Shown in pieces: positions 1 through 9,405 of a DNA stretch of 64,000 nucleotides (within the stretch, counting starts at the first letter, position 1; every line of letters begins with the position of its first letter). The stretch lies in assembly GCA_020248905.1 (NCBI GenBank), contig JADCGR010000023.1, forward strand, positions 1-64,000, in the 5' to 3' direction. Source of the stretch: Curvibacter sp. Its GTDB lineage: Bacteria; Pseudomonadota; Gammaproteobacteria; Burkholderiales; Burkholderiaceae_C. The notes below the pieces were generated by a model, which saw only the letters and a program-made list of their open reading frames with translations, ran no database searches and had not been told where the DNA came from. Position numbers and translations under genes: made by a program.

Positions 1-58
1 CGACCTGTGACTTGAACTCGGTGCTATGCCGGCGACGGGTTTTGAGATGCTCGTTCAT
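1..58 (-). pseudogene. IS3-type transposase OrfA, N-terminal piece (runs off window)
   Basis: The reverse strand from 58 encodes MNEHLKTRRRHSTEFKSQV and runs off the left edge. A basic start followed by RRRHSxEFKxQV is typical of OrfA, the small DNA-binding transposase subunit of IS3-like elements. An inverted repeat of 9-bp arms (TGCTGTCCA at 60-68, TGGACAGCA at 80-88) lies just upstream and could be part of the element end. Only 19 codons are in the window, so it is unknown whether the rest of the element is intact. Confidence 0.55.
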
Positions 59-103
59 TTGCTGTCCACCTAGTTTTGATGGACAGCAATCGTGCTGGAT
101 TAG

Positions 104-355
104 CTGGGGGAATCAAGGTGGGGTGACCAGCCGCTTACGGCCGAAGCGGGCATGCCGATCAAGGAGTTGTGCCGCAAGGGCGGCTTCAGCGATGCCACTT
201 TTTACAAGTGGCGCGCCAAGTACGCTGGCATGAACGTGCCCGACGCGCGGCGACTGCGTGAGCTGGAGAGCGAGAACGCCAAGCTCAAGAAGCTGATGGC
301 CGAAGCCCACCTGGACATCCACGCGCTCAAGGGCGTCTTCGGGGTAAAGCGTTAG
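104..355 (+). pseudogene. IS3-family OrfA remnant, C-terminal part
   Basis: From about residue EAGMPIKELCRK the frame matches the second half of IS3/IS407-type OrfA: the helix-turn-helix stretch SDATFYKWRAKYAG, then the leucine-zipper-like stretch DARRLRELESENAKLKKLMAEAHLDIHALK. The usual N-terminal 25-30 residues are missing. The frame is open only back to 104 (a TAG lies at 101) and has no credible start there. The partner orfB (DDE integrase) is absent, because the sequence passes straight into the 3' end of the thiolase gene. I read it as an immobile fragment. The 59-103 stretch between the two OrfA pieces holds only the inverted repeat. Confidence 0.7.
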
Positions 356-419
356 CCAGCGCGCCGCAACCGCTGACGCAAGTCATCGGCCATGGTCAAC
401 GTGGTGGTGGTTGCTGACT

Positions 420-1622
420 TCACACGCGTTCGAGGATGACGGCAATGCCCTGCCCCACGCCAATGCACATCGTGCATAGCGCGTAGCGCCCTCCGCTGGC
501 CTGCAGGCGGTTGACCGCCGTGGTGGCCAGGCGCGCACCCGACGCACCCAGCGGATGGCCCAGTGCGATCGCGCCACCCCAGGCGTTGACGCGCTCGTCG
601 TCGTCTTTCAGACCCAGCAACCGCAGCACAGCGATGCCCTGGGCCGCGAATGCTTCGTTGAGTTCGATCACGTCGATCTGATCGAGCGTCAGCCCGGTCT
701 GGGCCAGCACTTTCTGGGTGGCCGGTGCCGGGCCGATGCCCATGATGCGCGGGGCCACGCCGGCGGTGGCCATGCCCACGATACGAGCCTTGGGGGTCAG
801 GCCGTTCCTCGCGGCAGTGGCTTCGTCGGCAAGCAGCAGCGCGCAGGCGCCGTCGTTGACGCCGCTGGCGTTGCCGGCGGTGACCGAACCATCGGGCCTG
901 ACCACGCCCTTGAGCTTGGCCAGCGCTTCTAGGCTGGTCTCGCGCGGGTGCTCGTCTTGGCTGACGACGACGGCATCGCCCTTTTTCTGGGGGATGGTGA
1001 CGGGGCAGATTTCTCGGGCGAGGTGGCCGGCCTGGATGGCCGCCACGGCTTTCATCTGGCTGGCCAGGGCCATGAGGTCCTGAGCTTCGCGCTCGATCTT
1101 GAATTCGACCGCGACGTTCTCGGCGGTCTCGGGCATGGAGTCCACACCGTACTTTTCTTTCATCAGCTTGTTGACGAAGCGCCAGCCGATGGTGGTGTCG
1201 TAGAGGGCGTTGCTGCGGCTGAAGGCGCTCTCGGCCTTGGGCATGACGAAGGGGGCGCGGCTCATACTTTCGACGCCGCCGGCGATCATCAGGGTGGCTT
1301 CACCGGCCTTTATGGCGCGGGCGGCGGTGCCGACGGCATCCAGGCCAGAGCCGCACAGGCGGTTGATGGTGGCGCCCGGCACTTGCAGGGGCAGGCCTGC
1401 AAGCAGGCTGCTCATGTGGGCGACGTTGCGGTTGTCTTCACCGGCCTGGTTGGCGCAGCCGAAGAGAACATCGGTGACGGCGGCCCAGTCCACCGAGGGG
1501 TTGCGGGCCATGAGGGCTGTTAGGGGAATGGCACCAAGGTCGTCGGTGCGCACCGAGCTGAGGGCACCGCTATAGCGGCCGAAGGGAGTGCGAATAGCGT
1601 CGCAAATGAAGGCTTGGGGCAT
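420..1622 (-). CDS. pcaF: acetyl-CoA acyltransferase, 3-oxoadipyl-CoA thiolase type
   Basis: This is a full-length thiolase of about 400 residues. It shows the N-terminal signature [18 protein letters not shown], the acyl-accepting cysteine in [11 protein letters not shown], the ELNEAFAAQ block, the [16 protein letters not shown] histidine motif and the C-terminal catalytic cysteine in [10 protein letters not shown]. The stretch [21 protein letters not shown] is typical of the PcaF/PaaJ subgroup, which cleaves 3-oxoadipyl-CoA to succinyl-CoA and acetyl-CoA in aromatic degradation. An in-frame ATG at 1643 directly abuts the MaoC stop codon; the ATG at 1622 (MPQAF) matches the usual family start and is preferred. 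It is the last gene of a MaoC-thiolase unit. The exact substrate is inferred, and PaaJ or another degradative thiolase remains possible. Confidence 0.85.
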   Translation of the reverse strand: MPQAFICDAIRTPFGRYSGALSSVRTDDLGAIPLTALMARNPSVDWAAVTDVLFGCANQAGEDNRNVAHMSSLLAGLPLQVPGATINRLCGSGLDAVGTAARAIKAGEATLMIAGGVESMSRAPFVMPKAESAFSRSNALYDTTIGWRFVNKLMKEKYGVDSMPETAENVAVEFKIEREAQDLMALASQMKAVAAIQAGHLAREICPVTIPQKKGDAVVVSQDEHPRETSLEALAKLKGVVRPDGSVTAGNASGVNDGACALLLADEATAARNGLTPKARIVGMATAGVAPRIMGIGPAPATQKVLAQTGLTLDQIDVIELNEAFAAQGIAVLRLLGLKDDDERVNAWGGAIALGHPLGASGARLATTAVNRLQASGGRYALCTMCIGVGQGIAVILERV

Positions 1623-1643
1623 GATTTGAAGGAGGAAGGGCAT

Positions 1644-2069
1644 CTACGGCTTAAAAAGGCTGGTGGCTTCGAGGTCCAGGACCTCAGCGTCTAACTGGTT
1701 GAACAGTTGCCAACGCCAACGCAGGATGCCAAGCCCCTTGCTGGAGGTACGCGCCTCCAGCACGGTGACCTTCAGAGCCAGTGTGTCGCCAGGGCGAACT
1801 GGTTGCGGCCACTTGATGTAGGCGATACCGGGCGACGCAAATGACTCTGAACCCCCGAGGAAGGTATCCGCTACCAGATACATGGCGATGCTGCAGGTGT
1901 GCCAGCCGCTGGCGATCAGCCCTTCAAATGGCCCCTCGGATGCGGCCTCTGGATCGGTATGGAACCATTGAGGGTCCCATTGCTTGGCAAAAGAAAGGAT
2001 CTCGGCTTCTCGGACGTTGTAGGGGCCTGCCTCAAGCACCTGCCCGGCCTGGAACTCTGCAAATTTCAT
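1644..2069 (-). CDS. MaoC-family (R)-specific enoyl-CoA hydratase
   Basis: A 141-residue single hot-dog-fold protein. The hydratase-2 catalytic region is visible as FAKQWDPQWFHTDPEAA (catalytic Asp and His) followed by GLIASGWHTCSIAM. Such proteins hydrate trans-2-enoyl-CoA thioesters in beta-oxidation-like routes. The stop codon abuts an ATG of the thiolase frame, so the two are probably co-transcribed and coupled. Upstream, only the tail of an enoyl-CoA hydratase remains, so the pathway this gene served is no longer complete here. The substrate cannot be told from the sequence. Confidence 0.85.
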   Translation of the reverse strand: MKFAEFQAGQVLEAGPYNVREAEILSFAKQWDPQWFHTDPEAASEGPFEGLIASGWHTCSIAMYLVADTFLGGSESFASPGIAYIKWPQPVRPGDTLALKVTVLEARTSSKGLGILRWRWQLFNQLDAEVLDLEATSLFKP

Positions 2070-2080
2070 TGGATGGTTTC

Positions 2081-2395
2081 TCAGGAAAAATTCGGGGTTC
2101 TCTTTTCCTTGAGCGCCGAGAGTCCCTCGCGAGCATCAGACCCTCCGAAGCAAAGGATCTCCAAGGCCAGGGAGTGTTCAAATGCGGGCCAAGCCGAACG
2201 TAGCCAGTGATTGAGGCTTCGCTTCGTAAAGGCCAATGCCGTCCGGCTACCGGCGGCCAGTTGCACGGCAATGGCCCGGGCCTGGCCAAGTAGCTCGGCC
2301 TCGGGTGCACATAGGCTCACCAAGCCGATGCGCTCGGCTTCAGCACCCGTCAGCGGGGCACAGGTCAGAAGGTGGTATTTGGCCTTTGCCATTCC
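2081..2395 (-). pseudogene. enoyl-CoA hydratase, C-terminal fragment
   Basis: About 103 residues match the C-terminal third of a crotonase-fold enoyl-CoA hydratase/isomerase: [34 protein letters not shown], then the helical tail ending [16 protein letters not shown], which is the normal family C-terminus. A complete protein has about 260 residues, so the N-terminal CoA-binding half and oxyanion-hole residues are lost. Immediately upstream the sequence becomes the LysR gene in another frame, so the 5' part was removed by a deletion. A crotonase active site cannot form from this remnant. Confidence 0.8.
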
Positions 2396-3060
2396 ACACT
2401 AACGAACTGGGACGGTATTGCTCGGGGCCCATACTGCGCGACCAACAGCCGCCCCACCTCGTCAGACAGTGGCGTCGCCGCCACCGGGTATGCCAGCACG
2501 TCGGCAAAAGTAACAGTCCGCAGCGCCAGCAGCGGATGGCCAGCTCGGACCATCCAGCCACCCGACATCTCCGCCACCGGCTGGATACTCAGGTCCTCGG
2601 CGGGCGGCACGACCCGCACGTCCACCACTAGCGCGTCAAGTTGACGCTCGCGCAACTGGATCAACTGGAGTTCGGTAGGGCCGCGTACCACCCGCAGCTT
2701 GACCCGTGGATGGTGGCGGGCCATATGGCACAGCAGGGGCGTCATCAAAATGGCGCCCGGACCTGATCCAAGGCCCACCCGCAGGGTCCCTGCGCTGGCT
2801 TCGCGCATCAGGTCCACGCCACGCTTGAGCTCGTGGGCATCCAGCACGATTCGCCGTGCCCGCTCCAGCACCTGACGGCCTAACGGGGTGAGTTCATTGC
2901 GCTTACCCACTCGGTCTAGTAGTTGGCCTTCCACCTCGGACTCCAGCGACTGAATGCTGCGGCTCAAGGCGGATTGGGTCAGGTGCAGCTTTTCGGCTGC
3001 GCGGCTGAAAGAGCCGGTCTCGGCCACGGCGAGGAAATGCTCGAGTTGGCGGACATTCAT
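2365..3060 (-). pseudogene. LysR-family regulator, C-terminally truncated
   Basis: The product begins MNVRQLEHFLAVAETGSFSRAAEKLHLTQSALSR, the canonical LysR winged-HTH start, so the ATG at 3060 is chosen over an upstream in-frame codon at 3129. The effector-binding domain is recognisable up to about residue 223 ([10 protein letters not shown]). The frame then crosses into the enoyl-CoA hydratase remnant and stops after eight unrelated residues. About 70 residues of the second effector subdomain are missing compared with the usual length of about 300. It lies divergent from the Bug receptor gene, the common arrangement for LysR control of catabolic clusters. The HTH could still bind DNA, but effector response is probably lost. 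Confidence 0.8.
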
Positions 3061-3216
3061 GGGAGGGAAACCCCTTGTTTTGAATGAGTAGTCAGAATGA
3101 TTATCAGAGAAATAATGCATTAGACACATACAAAGACGGCTACTAGCATAGCCCTACCCGAACACCCTCACACAGGTCGCCGGGCCCCAACAACCCCGAC
3201 ACCGGAGACAACGACC

Positions 3217-4213
3217 ATGACCGCCAGCAAACGTCATTTCCTGCGCCACACAGCAGCCGCCCTCGTCAGCCTAACCCTCGGCGCCAGCGCCTTCGCGCAG
3301 GCCTTTCCCACCAAGCCGGTGACGCTGATGGTTCCCTATCCAGCTGGGGGGTGTCTGACGTGATTGCGCGCACCCTGAGTAATACACTGGCCAAGCACCC
3401 GGGGCAGCCAGTGATCGTGGAGAACCTGGGGGTGCCAGTGGGGCTATCGCCGCGCAAAAAGTGCTGGCTGCGCCAGCCGACGGTCATGTCATATTCCAAG
3501 GTTCGCCCAACGAGCTGATCCTCGCACCGCTGGCCAATGCCTCCATCAAGCTTCGCGGCGAGGACTTCCGGATGGTGAACATGATCACCATCAACCCGTT
3601 GGCCATGTTCGGTCGCAAGGACCTGCCAGCCAACAGCGGCGAAGAACTGCTGGCCTATGCCCGCAAGTCTGCCGCCGAGGGCCGCCCGATGACCTATGCC
3701 AGCGTGGGACCCGGCTCCATGTACCACCTGCTCGGTGAGCATTTGTCCAAGGTCAGCGGCATCCCCATGACCCACGTCCCCTACAGGGGTGGCGCACCGG
3801 CCATCCAGGACCTGATCAGCGGGCAGGTCGACATCTTTATCACCCCTTACGGTAAGGGCCAGGTCGCGCTGGTCGACGAGGGCAAAATCAAGGCAGTGGC
3901 TGTGCTTTCGACCGAGCGTCAAGATCTGCTGAAGAAGGCGCCCCCGCTACAGGACGCGGCCAGCCTGCGCGGCTTCGTTTTCGACATGTGGGCCGGCTAC
4001 TTCGTGCGCAAGGAAACCCCCGAGCCCATAGTCGCAGCCCTGCACAAGGCGTTGGGCGAAACCTCCAACGACCCGACGGTACGCCAAGCACTGGAAGCCC
4101 AGTCCATGATCGTGCCGCGCCCGCAACCGCTGCCGGTACTGGCCCGCACTTACTCTGAGAACACTGAAAAGTACCGCGCCATCGCCCGGGCGATCGGCCT
4201 TCAGGCGCAGTGA
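3217..4213 (+). pseudogene. Bug-family tripartite tricarboxylate receptor, double frameshift
   Basis: The ATG at 3217 opens a signal peptide (MTASKRHFLRHTAAALVSL, cleaved near AFAQA), then FPTKPVTLMVPYPAGG, the hallmark of Bug periplasmic receptors. The frame breaks at the six-G run 3346-3351 and again at the five-G run 3428-3432. Adding one base at each restores GWSDVIARTLSN and ENLGGASGAIAAQKVLAA and joins a long intact C-terminal frame (from 3461) with PMTHVPYRGGAPAIQDLISGQVD. The whole reading frame would be about 330 residues, normal for the family. Both lesions are single-G losses in G runs, so sequencing error is an alternative. It is divergent from the truncated LysR gene. Confidence 0.85.
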
Positions 4214-4716
4214 CGGGAGCTCTTCAAGAGCCCGGCTACCTAGGCAACAGGTTGGCTTAGCGCCGGGGCGAGTTCGTTGCGCTACGGCGTGACATCCACG
4301 CCCACCCTGAGCTCCTGCTGCCAGCAGCTTCACCAGGCCTCTTACCAAAGTCTAGACCGAAGGCTTGGACGACGCCCATGTGCCCAGCGTACGACACGAT
4401 TCCGCCCCAGGCCACCAGTCTTCATGCGCCCCCGCGCCCAATTCGGGTTCTGGGGCGTTTCTACTTTCCAGGTGGGATTTCTACAATTTCTTGGTCGGTC
4501 CACCAACTCACCCCGGCGTTAACGCTCTCGGCGCTGGCTCGGACAGCCGTTAAGACCAGTGGGCCACAGGCTAATGGCGAGGCTGGCGATGCTGGCCATG
4601 CAATGTGCGCGTCGGCTTAAGTCGCCTGGGTGTAGCCGTTGTAAATGGTGGCGGATGGTTGACCAAGTGCCGACTGGCTTCCCGAGCAGCTGAGCACTGG
4701 TGCGGGTTGCTGCGGG
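4214..4716. other. intergenic stretch, no gene recognised
   Basis: About 500 bases separate the receptor pseudogene from the toxin gene. Short open frames exist on both strands but none has a recognisable domain, a convincing ribosome-binding site or a conserved-looking start. I saw no clear IS end or hairpin with a T-run. It is probably decayed DNA left by earlier rearrangements. Confidence 0.5.
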
Positions 4717-5058
4717 TCAAGCGCCCAGCAGGCGGCGAGCAAGCACGCTCTGCAGATCACGGCGTCCGTCGGCAATCAGGTAAATGATGACTTGGCTGCC
4801 TGTGGCACGGTAGATCACGCGGTACGGCTTGAAGAATGTCTGGCGGTATTCCTTGATGCCAAGACTGACCAGTTCCTTCGGATAGCTACCGCGTTCCGGG
4901 AATTTCGACAGGCTCTCCACAACGTCCATCAACGCATCCAACACGTGGTTGGCGTTGGATATGCAATCGAATTCGGAGATGTAGCCGTGGATGGCCTCCA
5001 AGTCCTGCTCCGCCCCATTGGTGAGCAAGACCTCGAATTTGGCCCGTGTGCCAGACAT
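4717..5058 (-). CDS. ParE/RelE-family toxin
   Basis: A 113-residue protein with the ParE/RelE fold pattern: an N-terminal strand FEVLLTNGAEQDLEAIHGYI, a helical hairpin, and the C-terminal YRQTFFKPYRVIYRATGSQVIIYLIADGRRDLQSVLARRLL. ParE-type members poison DNA gyrase and RelE-type members cleave mRNA; the sequence alone does not decide, but the helix-rich N-terminus favours ParE. The start overlaps the antitoxin stop by one base (TGATG), the usual antitoxin-first coupled arrangement. Confidence 0.85.
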   Translation of the reverse strand: MSGTRAKFEVLLTNGAEQDLEAIHGYISEFDCISNANHVLDALMDVVESLSKFPERGSYPKELVSLGIKEYRQTFFKPYRVIYRATGSQVIIYLIADGRRDLQSVLARRLLGA

Positions 5059-5333
5059 CAGACAACGGCTCGCTTGGCGCGAAGACGGGCAACGACATCG
5101 GCCACGGGTTTCACCTTGCCAGCGGCCATGTCCTGGTTGCCCAGCGCAAGGATTTTCAGCAGCGCCAGGGTTTCTTGCGTCTCTTCGAACGAGGCTACAT
5201 CCTGCAGGACAGCCTTGGCCTCACCGTTTTGGGTGATCACCATCGGTTCACGCTGCTCTGCGAGGTGCGCCAAAACCTCGGCTGCGTTGGCTTTGAGATA
5301 GCTGATCGGCTTGACGTGTGACGAGTAGCGCAT
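5058..5333 (-). CDS. Phd/YefM-family antitoxin
   Basis: A 91-residue protein beginning SHVKPISYLKANAAEVLAHLAEQREPMVITQNGEAKAVLQDVASFEE, the Phd/YefM N-terminal DNA-binding fold that binds its own operator. The C-terminal part would neutralise the toxin encoded immediately downstream. A palindrome (AGGACT-N6-AGTCCT, 5355-5372) lies about 20 bp upstream of the start and is a likely autoregulatory operator. Together they form a type II toxin-antitoxin pair beside the restriction locus. Confidence 0.85.
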   Translation of the reverse strand: MRYSSHVKPISYLKANAAEVLAHLAEQREPMVITQNGEAKAVLQDVASFEETQETLALLKILALGNQDMAAGKVKPVADVVARLRAKRAVV

Positions 5334-5354
5334 GGCAGGGCTCCGGACTTGGAT

Positions 5355-5372
5355 AGGACTTAATATAGTCCT
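5355..5372. promoter_or_regulatory. palindromic operator of the toxin-antitoxin pair
   Basis: AGGACT at 5355-5360 and AGTCCT at 5367-5372 form a perfect 6-bp inverted repeat around the AT-rich core TAATAT. It lies 22-39 bp upstream of the antitoxin ATG, where Phd/YefM proteins usually repress. The role is inferred from position. Confidence 0.5.
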
Positions 5373-5421
5373 TTTATGGTCCGATTACAACATGTGAAGA
5401 TGGCCTCAGGAGACTCCGTCC

Positions 5422-5957
5422 TCATTCGGCAGGGTCACCAGAACCGACCCTGTACCCCATCGCTCGATACCCTCGCTGCCGCTTGTCCCAAACCGATATC
5501 CGCATGGCCTGGGCTTTGTAGAACTCGGAATTCTGGAAGGCCGCCAAACGGATCAAGCGATTGGCCAGTGCCGGCGGCAAGTGACCGTATGCTTGCCGGG
5601 AAGATGGTCATAGAGCACCGCGTCGGTGAGCGGGATCAACAGCCGGTTGCTGCAATCACCGCACTTGATGCGCGGCTTCTCGCAGACCTCGGCGCGCCAC
5701 TCGTTCGCCCAGGCCGGTGCGTAGCCCGACTTGCCGCTGGTCTTGCCCTCCCAGCGGATCGGATAGACGTCGGTGCGGCCGCGAAACAGTCGGCGGAATA
5801 GTGCAACTTTCTCGGCGGTGGACAGCCTAGAAGGCCCGGGCTCGCGCGCTGCAAAGACGGTTGGCTGCGGGCGCCACTCAACGCCGTGCGATTCGAGCAG
5901 GGCGATCAGGCGTGCGTTTTCGGTTCGCAACGAAACCAGTTCGTCCCGGTCTGTCAT
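5422..5957 (-). pseudogene. TOTE-type primase-helicase remnant with internal deletion
   Basis: The first ~120 residues (coiled start MTDRDELVSLRTENARLIALLESHG, then FRRLFRGRTDVYPIRWEGKTSGKSGYAPAW and EKPRIKCGDCSNRLLIPLTD) match the archaeo-eukaryotic primase N-terminus of large DEAD/DEAH helicases annotated as TOTE conflict system proteins. After HLPGKHTV the frame runs out nine residues later. In the next frame the sequence continues LPPALANRLIRLAAFQNSEF and YKAQAMRISVW, which resembles a distal segment of the same kind of protein. Hundreds of codons between the two (primase core, helicase) are missing. It starts 4 bp after the hsdR stop, so it was the last gene of the restriction operon. 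The family assignment is from memory of conserved motifs. Confidence 0.65.
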
Positions 5958-5961
5958 TGAA

Positions 5962-8900
5962 TCAGTGAATCACCGGCGCACCGCTACCCAAGCCCGCGCT
6001 GTAGATATGCGCGAATACCGCACCAGCCTTCAGGTTGATTTCCTCTGGGTCATAGGCCGTAGACGGGAGGTTGGCAAACAGGTGCTTGATGATTTCGGCC
6101 TTCATCTGCGCCTGCACCGTGGCCATGGTGCGTAGCCGGTCGAGCGCGAACCGCTGATCCGAGAGCTTGCCCAAAAGATCTTTCGCGACCTTCTTGATCG
6201 CATCGCGTTCAGACTTGGTCAGTGCATCCTTCTGCAGAAGATCGAAGACGGCCAGTTCGTCTTCGTTTTCCAGGCCTTCGCGCAGGTAGCGCTTCTCCTC
6301 GTCGCTGCAGGTATCGTTGAAGGCGAAGAGGTCATCCATCACCTTCTGGATCTCGGCTGCGTCCTTGTCCTTGTTGTACTCCTGCACGATCTCCTGGTAA
6401 CGCTCGTACAGGTCGACTCGGGTCGGGTTGCGCTTCACCATCGAGGCCAGGCGCTCCTCGATCTTCTCCATCAAGTTCATGGCGACCACGTTCTTGAACG
6501 GGGTTTTGTCGAATTCGGCCCGCAGGCGGGTGAAGTCGATGTTCGAGAGGTCGTACTTGGCCGTTGGCTCCTTAACCATCAGCGTCTCGGTGCCGACCGC
6601 GATGTCCACCACGTCGTACAGGTCTTGCAGCAGTCTGCTGACGTCTGGCGTGACGCGTGCGTCCTGCAGCTTGTTGTAGATGGCTATGACCGCGCTTTCC
6701 TCGGCATCAAAATCGAACAGGCCAGGGTGTGGGAACAGCCCGCGATGCCGGGCTTGCACGTCCTCCACGATGACCTGATAGGTCTTGCGCCGTTCGTCGC
6801 TGTCGCACAGCAGGTTCACCGCAACCAGAATCTGCTGCTGCTTGTCGAAGCCCTTGGCGGCAATCAGCGCATCGAGGTCATATCCCAGGCCGGTCAGGAA
6901 ATCGCTCGCGGCCTTCAGGCTGTTGGCGTACTCGGCCAGCGCTTCCGTGTCGTCGCGGACGGTGTCCCGCTCGCCTTCACCCTTCCCGGTGCCCGCGCGG
7001 TCCCCTTGAGCAAAGGTGGCCAGTGCCCGGCGCAGGCTCTTGATCATGCCGTTGTAGTCGATGATCAAGCCGTGCTTCTTGCCACCGCCAACGCGGTTCA
7101 CGCGGGCAATGGCCTGCATCAGGGTGTGGCCCTGCATTGGCTTGTCCAGGTACAGGGTGGCCAGGCACTTCACGTCGAAGCCCGTGAGCCACATGGCGCA
7201 GACGATGGCGATGCGGAAGGGGTTGTCGGCTTTCTTGAATTCCTTCTCGAGGTCACGCTTGACCATCTTCTCGCGGTGCGGCGTGATGTCCAGGGGCTCG
7301 TCGCGGAAATTCTTCCACTTGGCGAAGTCCGCCACCTCTCCCTGCTCCTGAGAGACGACGACGCAGCACTCGGTGGCCTTCATCCATTCCACATGCTCGC
7401 GGCGCTGCTTGAGCAGGCCACTGGGCGCCTTGCCCTTGGCGGCGAATAGAGCTTCCTCGGCGACAACAGAGGCCTCCAACTCAGCGGCCTTGTCCTTCCA
7501 CTTCGCCACGATGAGATCGTGCATCTTTACGCACGTGATCTTGTCCAGGCAGACCATCAGCGCCTTGCCACCGCCGTTCTCCACTACGCGCCAGCGCTGG
7601 TGGAAGTGATCGACGAAGTTCTGTGCCACCGTGTCCAGACGTGTGGGTGCGGTCAGGATGGGGTAGTCGCGCGCCAGCTCGCGGTAGAGCTTTTCTTCCT
7701 TTTCGTCCGTCCAGGGGTCGTCGAGCGTGGCCGACTGCTTGGCGGCCTCGATGTGCTCCGTGATCCGTTCGCTGACGGCCGGGTCAATGATCTTGAGCTT
7801 CTCGCCGGCGTTCTCGTAGAACAGCGGCAAGGTGGCCCCGTCGGCGACCGCACGTTGAAAATCGTAGATGGAGACGTAGTCGCCAAAGACCTCGCGTGTG
7901 AGCTGCTTCTCACCCGTGTCGATCAGCGGGGTGCCGGTGAAGCCCAGGAACTTGGCGCGAGGCAGTCCCTTGCGCATGTTCAGGGCTAGCCGCCCGTACT
8001 GGGTTCGGTGCGCCTCGTCGCTGATGACGATGATGTCCTCGCGTTCGGAGTACGGCTCTGCCACCCGCTCGCGGTACTTCTGGATGAGGCCAAAGACGTA
8101 GCGACGGTTCTGGTCACGCAGCATGGACCGCAGCGCGGCGCCGTTCTTGGCTTGATCCGTCTTGGTGTTGGCGCGGCCGCAGTTGGTGTAGGTCGATGCA
8201 ATCTGATCATCCAGCTCGGTGCGGTCGGTAATGACCACGAACGACCACGACGCCGAGATCTTGCGGTGGATCTTCTCCGTCAGGAAGACCATTGAATACG
8301 ACTTGCCCGATCCCTGGGTATGCCAGAAGACGCCAAGCTGCCCGGCTGCCACCTCGGTTCGCACCTTGGGGTCAACGGAAATCAACCGATCAATGACCCG
8401 GTTCACGCCAAGGTACTGGTGGTTGCGGGCCACGATCTTGTTTGTGGCGCCTTCCGTAGCGTCGAACAGGATGAAGTTCTCCACCAGGTCCAGCAGTCGC
8501 TGCCGGTCGAGCATGCCCGAAAGAAGGAGGGGAAGTAGAGGCTGGTCCTTGTGCGGCTCCGGGTCGTCCTCGTCCAGCCGCTTCCAGCGATAGAAGTGCT
8601 CCTTGCTGGAGGTGAGCGAACCGTACTGCGCGTCGTGCCCATTGGAGATGACGACCAGCGCGTTCCAATGGAACAGGTGTGGGATGGTGTCGAGGTAGTC
8701 GGCGTAGTTGCGCTTGTAGGCGCTATCGATGTGGACCTCAAAGCGCTTGAGCTCGATGAAAACCAGCGGCAGGCCATTCACGAAGCCGATCACATCCGGG
8801 CGCCGCAGCCACAGCTTGCCGCGCACCCACATCTCGCGCACCGCCAGGTAGCGGTTCTTGTCTGGGTGGTCGAAATCGATCAGGCGCAGACGCTTGTCGA

Positions 8901-9258
8901 CCAGACGGCCGGCGCCGTGTGGTTCAGTTTCGCGGTACTTCACCGGAACACCGTCGCGGAGCAGCTTGTATTTCTCCTCGTTGAGCGCGATCAGCGTCTT
9001 GGTGATGTCGTCCTGCACCACGAGCGCCAGGGCCTGCGCGTAGGCTTCATCCGGCAGGCCAGGGTTGAGTCGCCTCAGGGCCGCCATGACTTCGCGCGTG
9101 AGGACCACCTCTGCATCGCTGGTGCGGCCCAGCAGGCTGTCCGGACCGAAGGCCTCGTCGTTGTAGGCCAGCACGCTGGTCCAGCCCAATTCCTGCTCCA
9201 GAAACTGGGCAGTGGGCGCCTGGATCAGCAGCTCCTCGGAGTAGTCCTTTTTAGTCAT
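5962..9258 (-). CDS. hsdR: type I restriction endonuclease subunit R
   Basis: A 1098-residue HsdR, the ATP-dependent translocase and nuclease of a type I restriction-modification complex. The N-terminal PD-(D/E)XK nuclease is seen at D155...E169-L-K171 (RPDVIGFVNGLPLVFIELK). The SF2 helicase follows with Walker A HTQGSGKS (313-320), DEAH at 414-417 and the TGTP motif at 441-444; later, MWLTGFDVK and QAIARVNRVG are helicase C-terminal motifs. A charged helical C-terminal domain of about 350 residues would dock to HsdM. All catalytic residues look intact. It lies 147 bp downstream of the AlbA_2-like gene, in the same direction. Confidence 0.95.
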   Translation of the reverse strand: MTKKDYSEELLIQAPTAQFLEQELGWTSVLAYNDEAFGPDSLLGRTSDAEVVLTREVMAALRRLNPGLPDEAYAQALALVVQDDITKTLIALNEEKYKLLRDGVPVKYRETEPHGAGRLVDKRLRLIDFDHPDKNRYLAVREMWVRGKLWLRRPDVIGFVNGLPLVFIELKRFEVHIDSAYKRNYADYLDTIPHLFHWNALVVISNGHDAQYGSLTSSKEHFYRWKRLDEDDPEPHKDQPLLPLLLSGMLDRQRLLDLVENFILFDATEGATNKIVARNHQYLGVNRVIDRLISVDPKVRTEVAAGQLGVFWHTQGSGKSYSMVFLTEKIHRKISASWSFVVITDRTELDDQIASTYTNCGRANTKTDQAKNGAALRSMLRDQNRRYVFGLIQKYRERVAEPYSEREDIIVISDEAHRTQYGRLALNMRKGLPRAKFLGFTGTPLIDTGEKQLTREVFGDYVSIYDFQRAVADGATLPLFYENAGEKLKIIDPAVSERITEHIEAAKQSATLDDPWTDEKEEKLYRELARDYPILTAPTRLDTVAQNFVDHFHQRWRVVENGGGKALMVCLDKITCVKMHDLIVAKWKDKAAELEASVVAEEALFAAKGKAPSGLLKQRREHVEWMKATECCVVVSQEQGEVADFAKWKNFRDEPLDITPHREKMVKRDLEKEFKKADNPFRIAIVCAMWLTGFDVKCLATLYLDKPMQGHTLMQAIARVNRVGGGKKHGLIIDYNGMIKSLRRALATFAQGDRAGTGKGEGERDTVRDDTEALAEYANSLKAASDFLTGLGYDLDALIAAKGFDKQQQILVAVNLLCDSDERRKTYQVIVEDVQARHRGLFPHPGLFDFDAEESAVIAIYNKLQDARVTPDVSRLLQDLYDVVDIAVGTETLMVKEPTAKYDLSNIDFTRLRAEFDKTPFKNVVAMNLMEKIEERLASMVKRNPTRVDLYERYQEIVQEYNKDKDAAEIQKVMDDLFAFNDTCSDEEKRYLREGLENEDELAVFDLLQKDALTKSERDAIKKVAKDLLGKLSDQRFALDRLRTMATVQAQMKAEIIKHLFANLPSTAYDPEEINLKAGAVFAHIYSAGLGSGAPVIH

Positions 9259-9405
9259 GTCTATAGACGCCTATGAACCAAGAATGCACCGCTTGCCCAA
9301 AAGATGTTCATAGAAACACGAATAAAATCAAAGCGTTATCGGCACACACCGATGTCTTTGATCTCGCCGGCCCTTGAGAACACTCGCCATTCGGAATGAC
9401 TGCGT

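Noticed and set aside
4277-4620. Small genes between the receptor pseudogene and the toxin
   Set aside because: Several short overlapping frames exist but have no ribosome-binding site, domain or consistent codon pattern.
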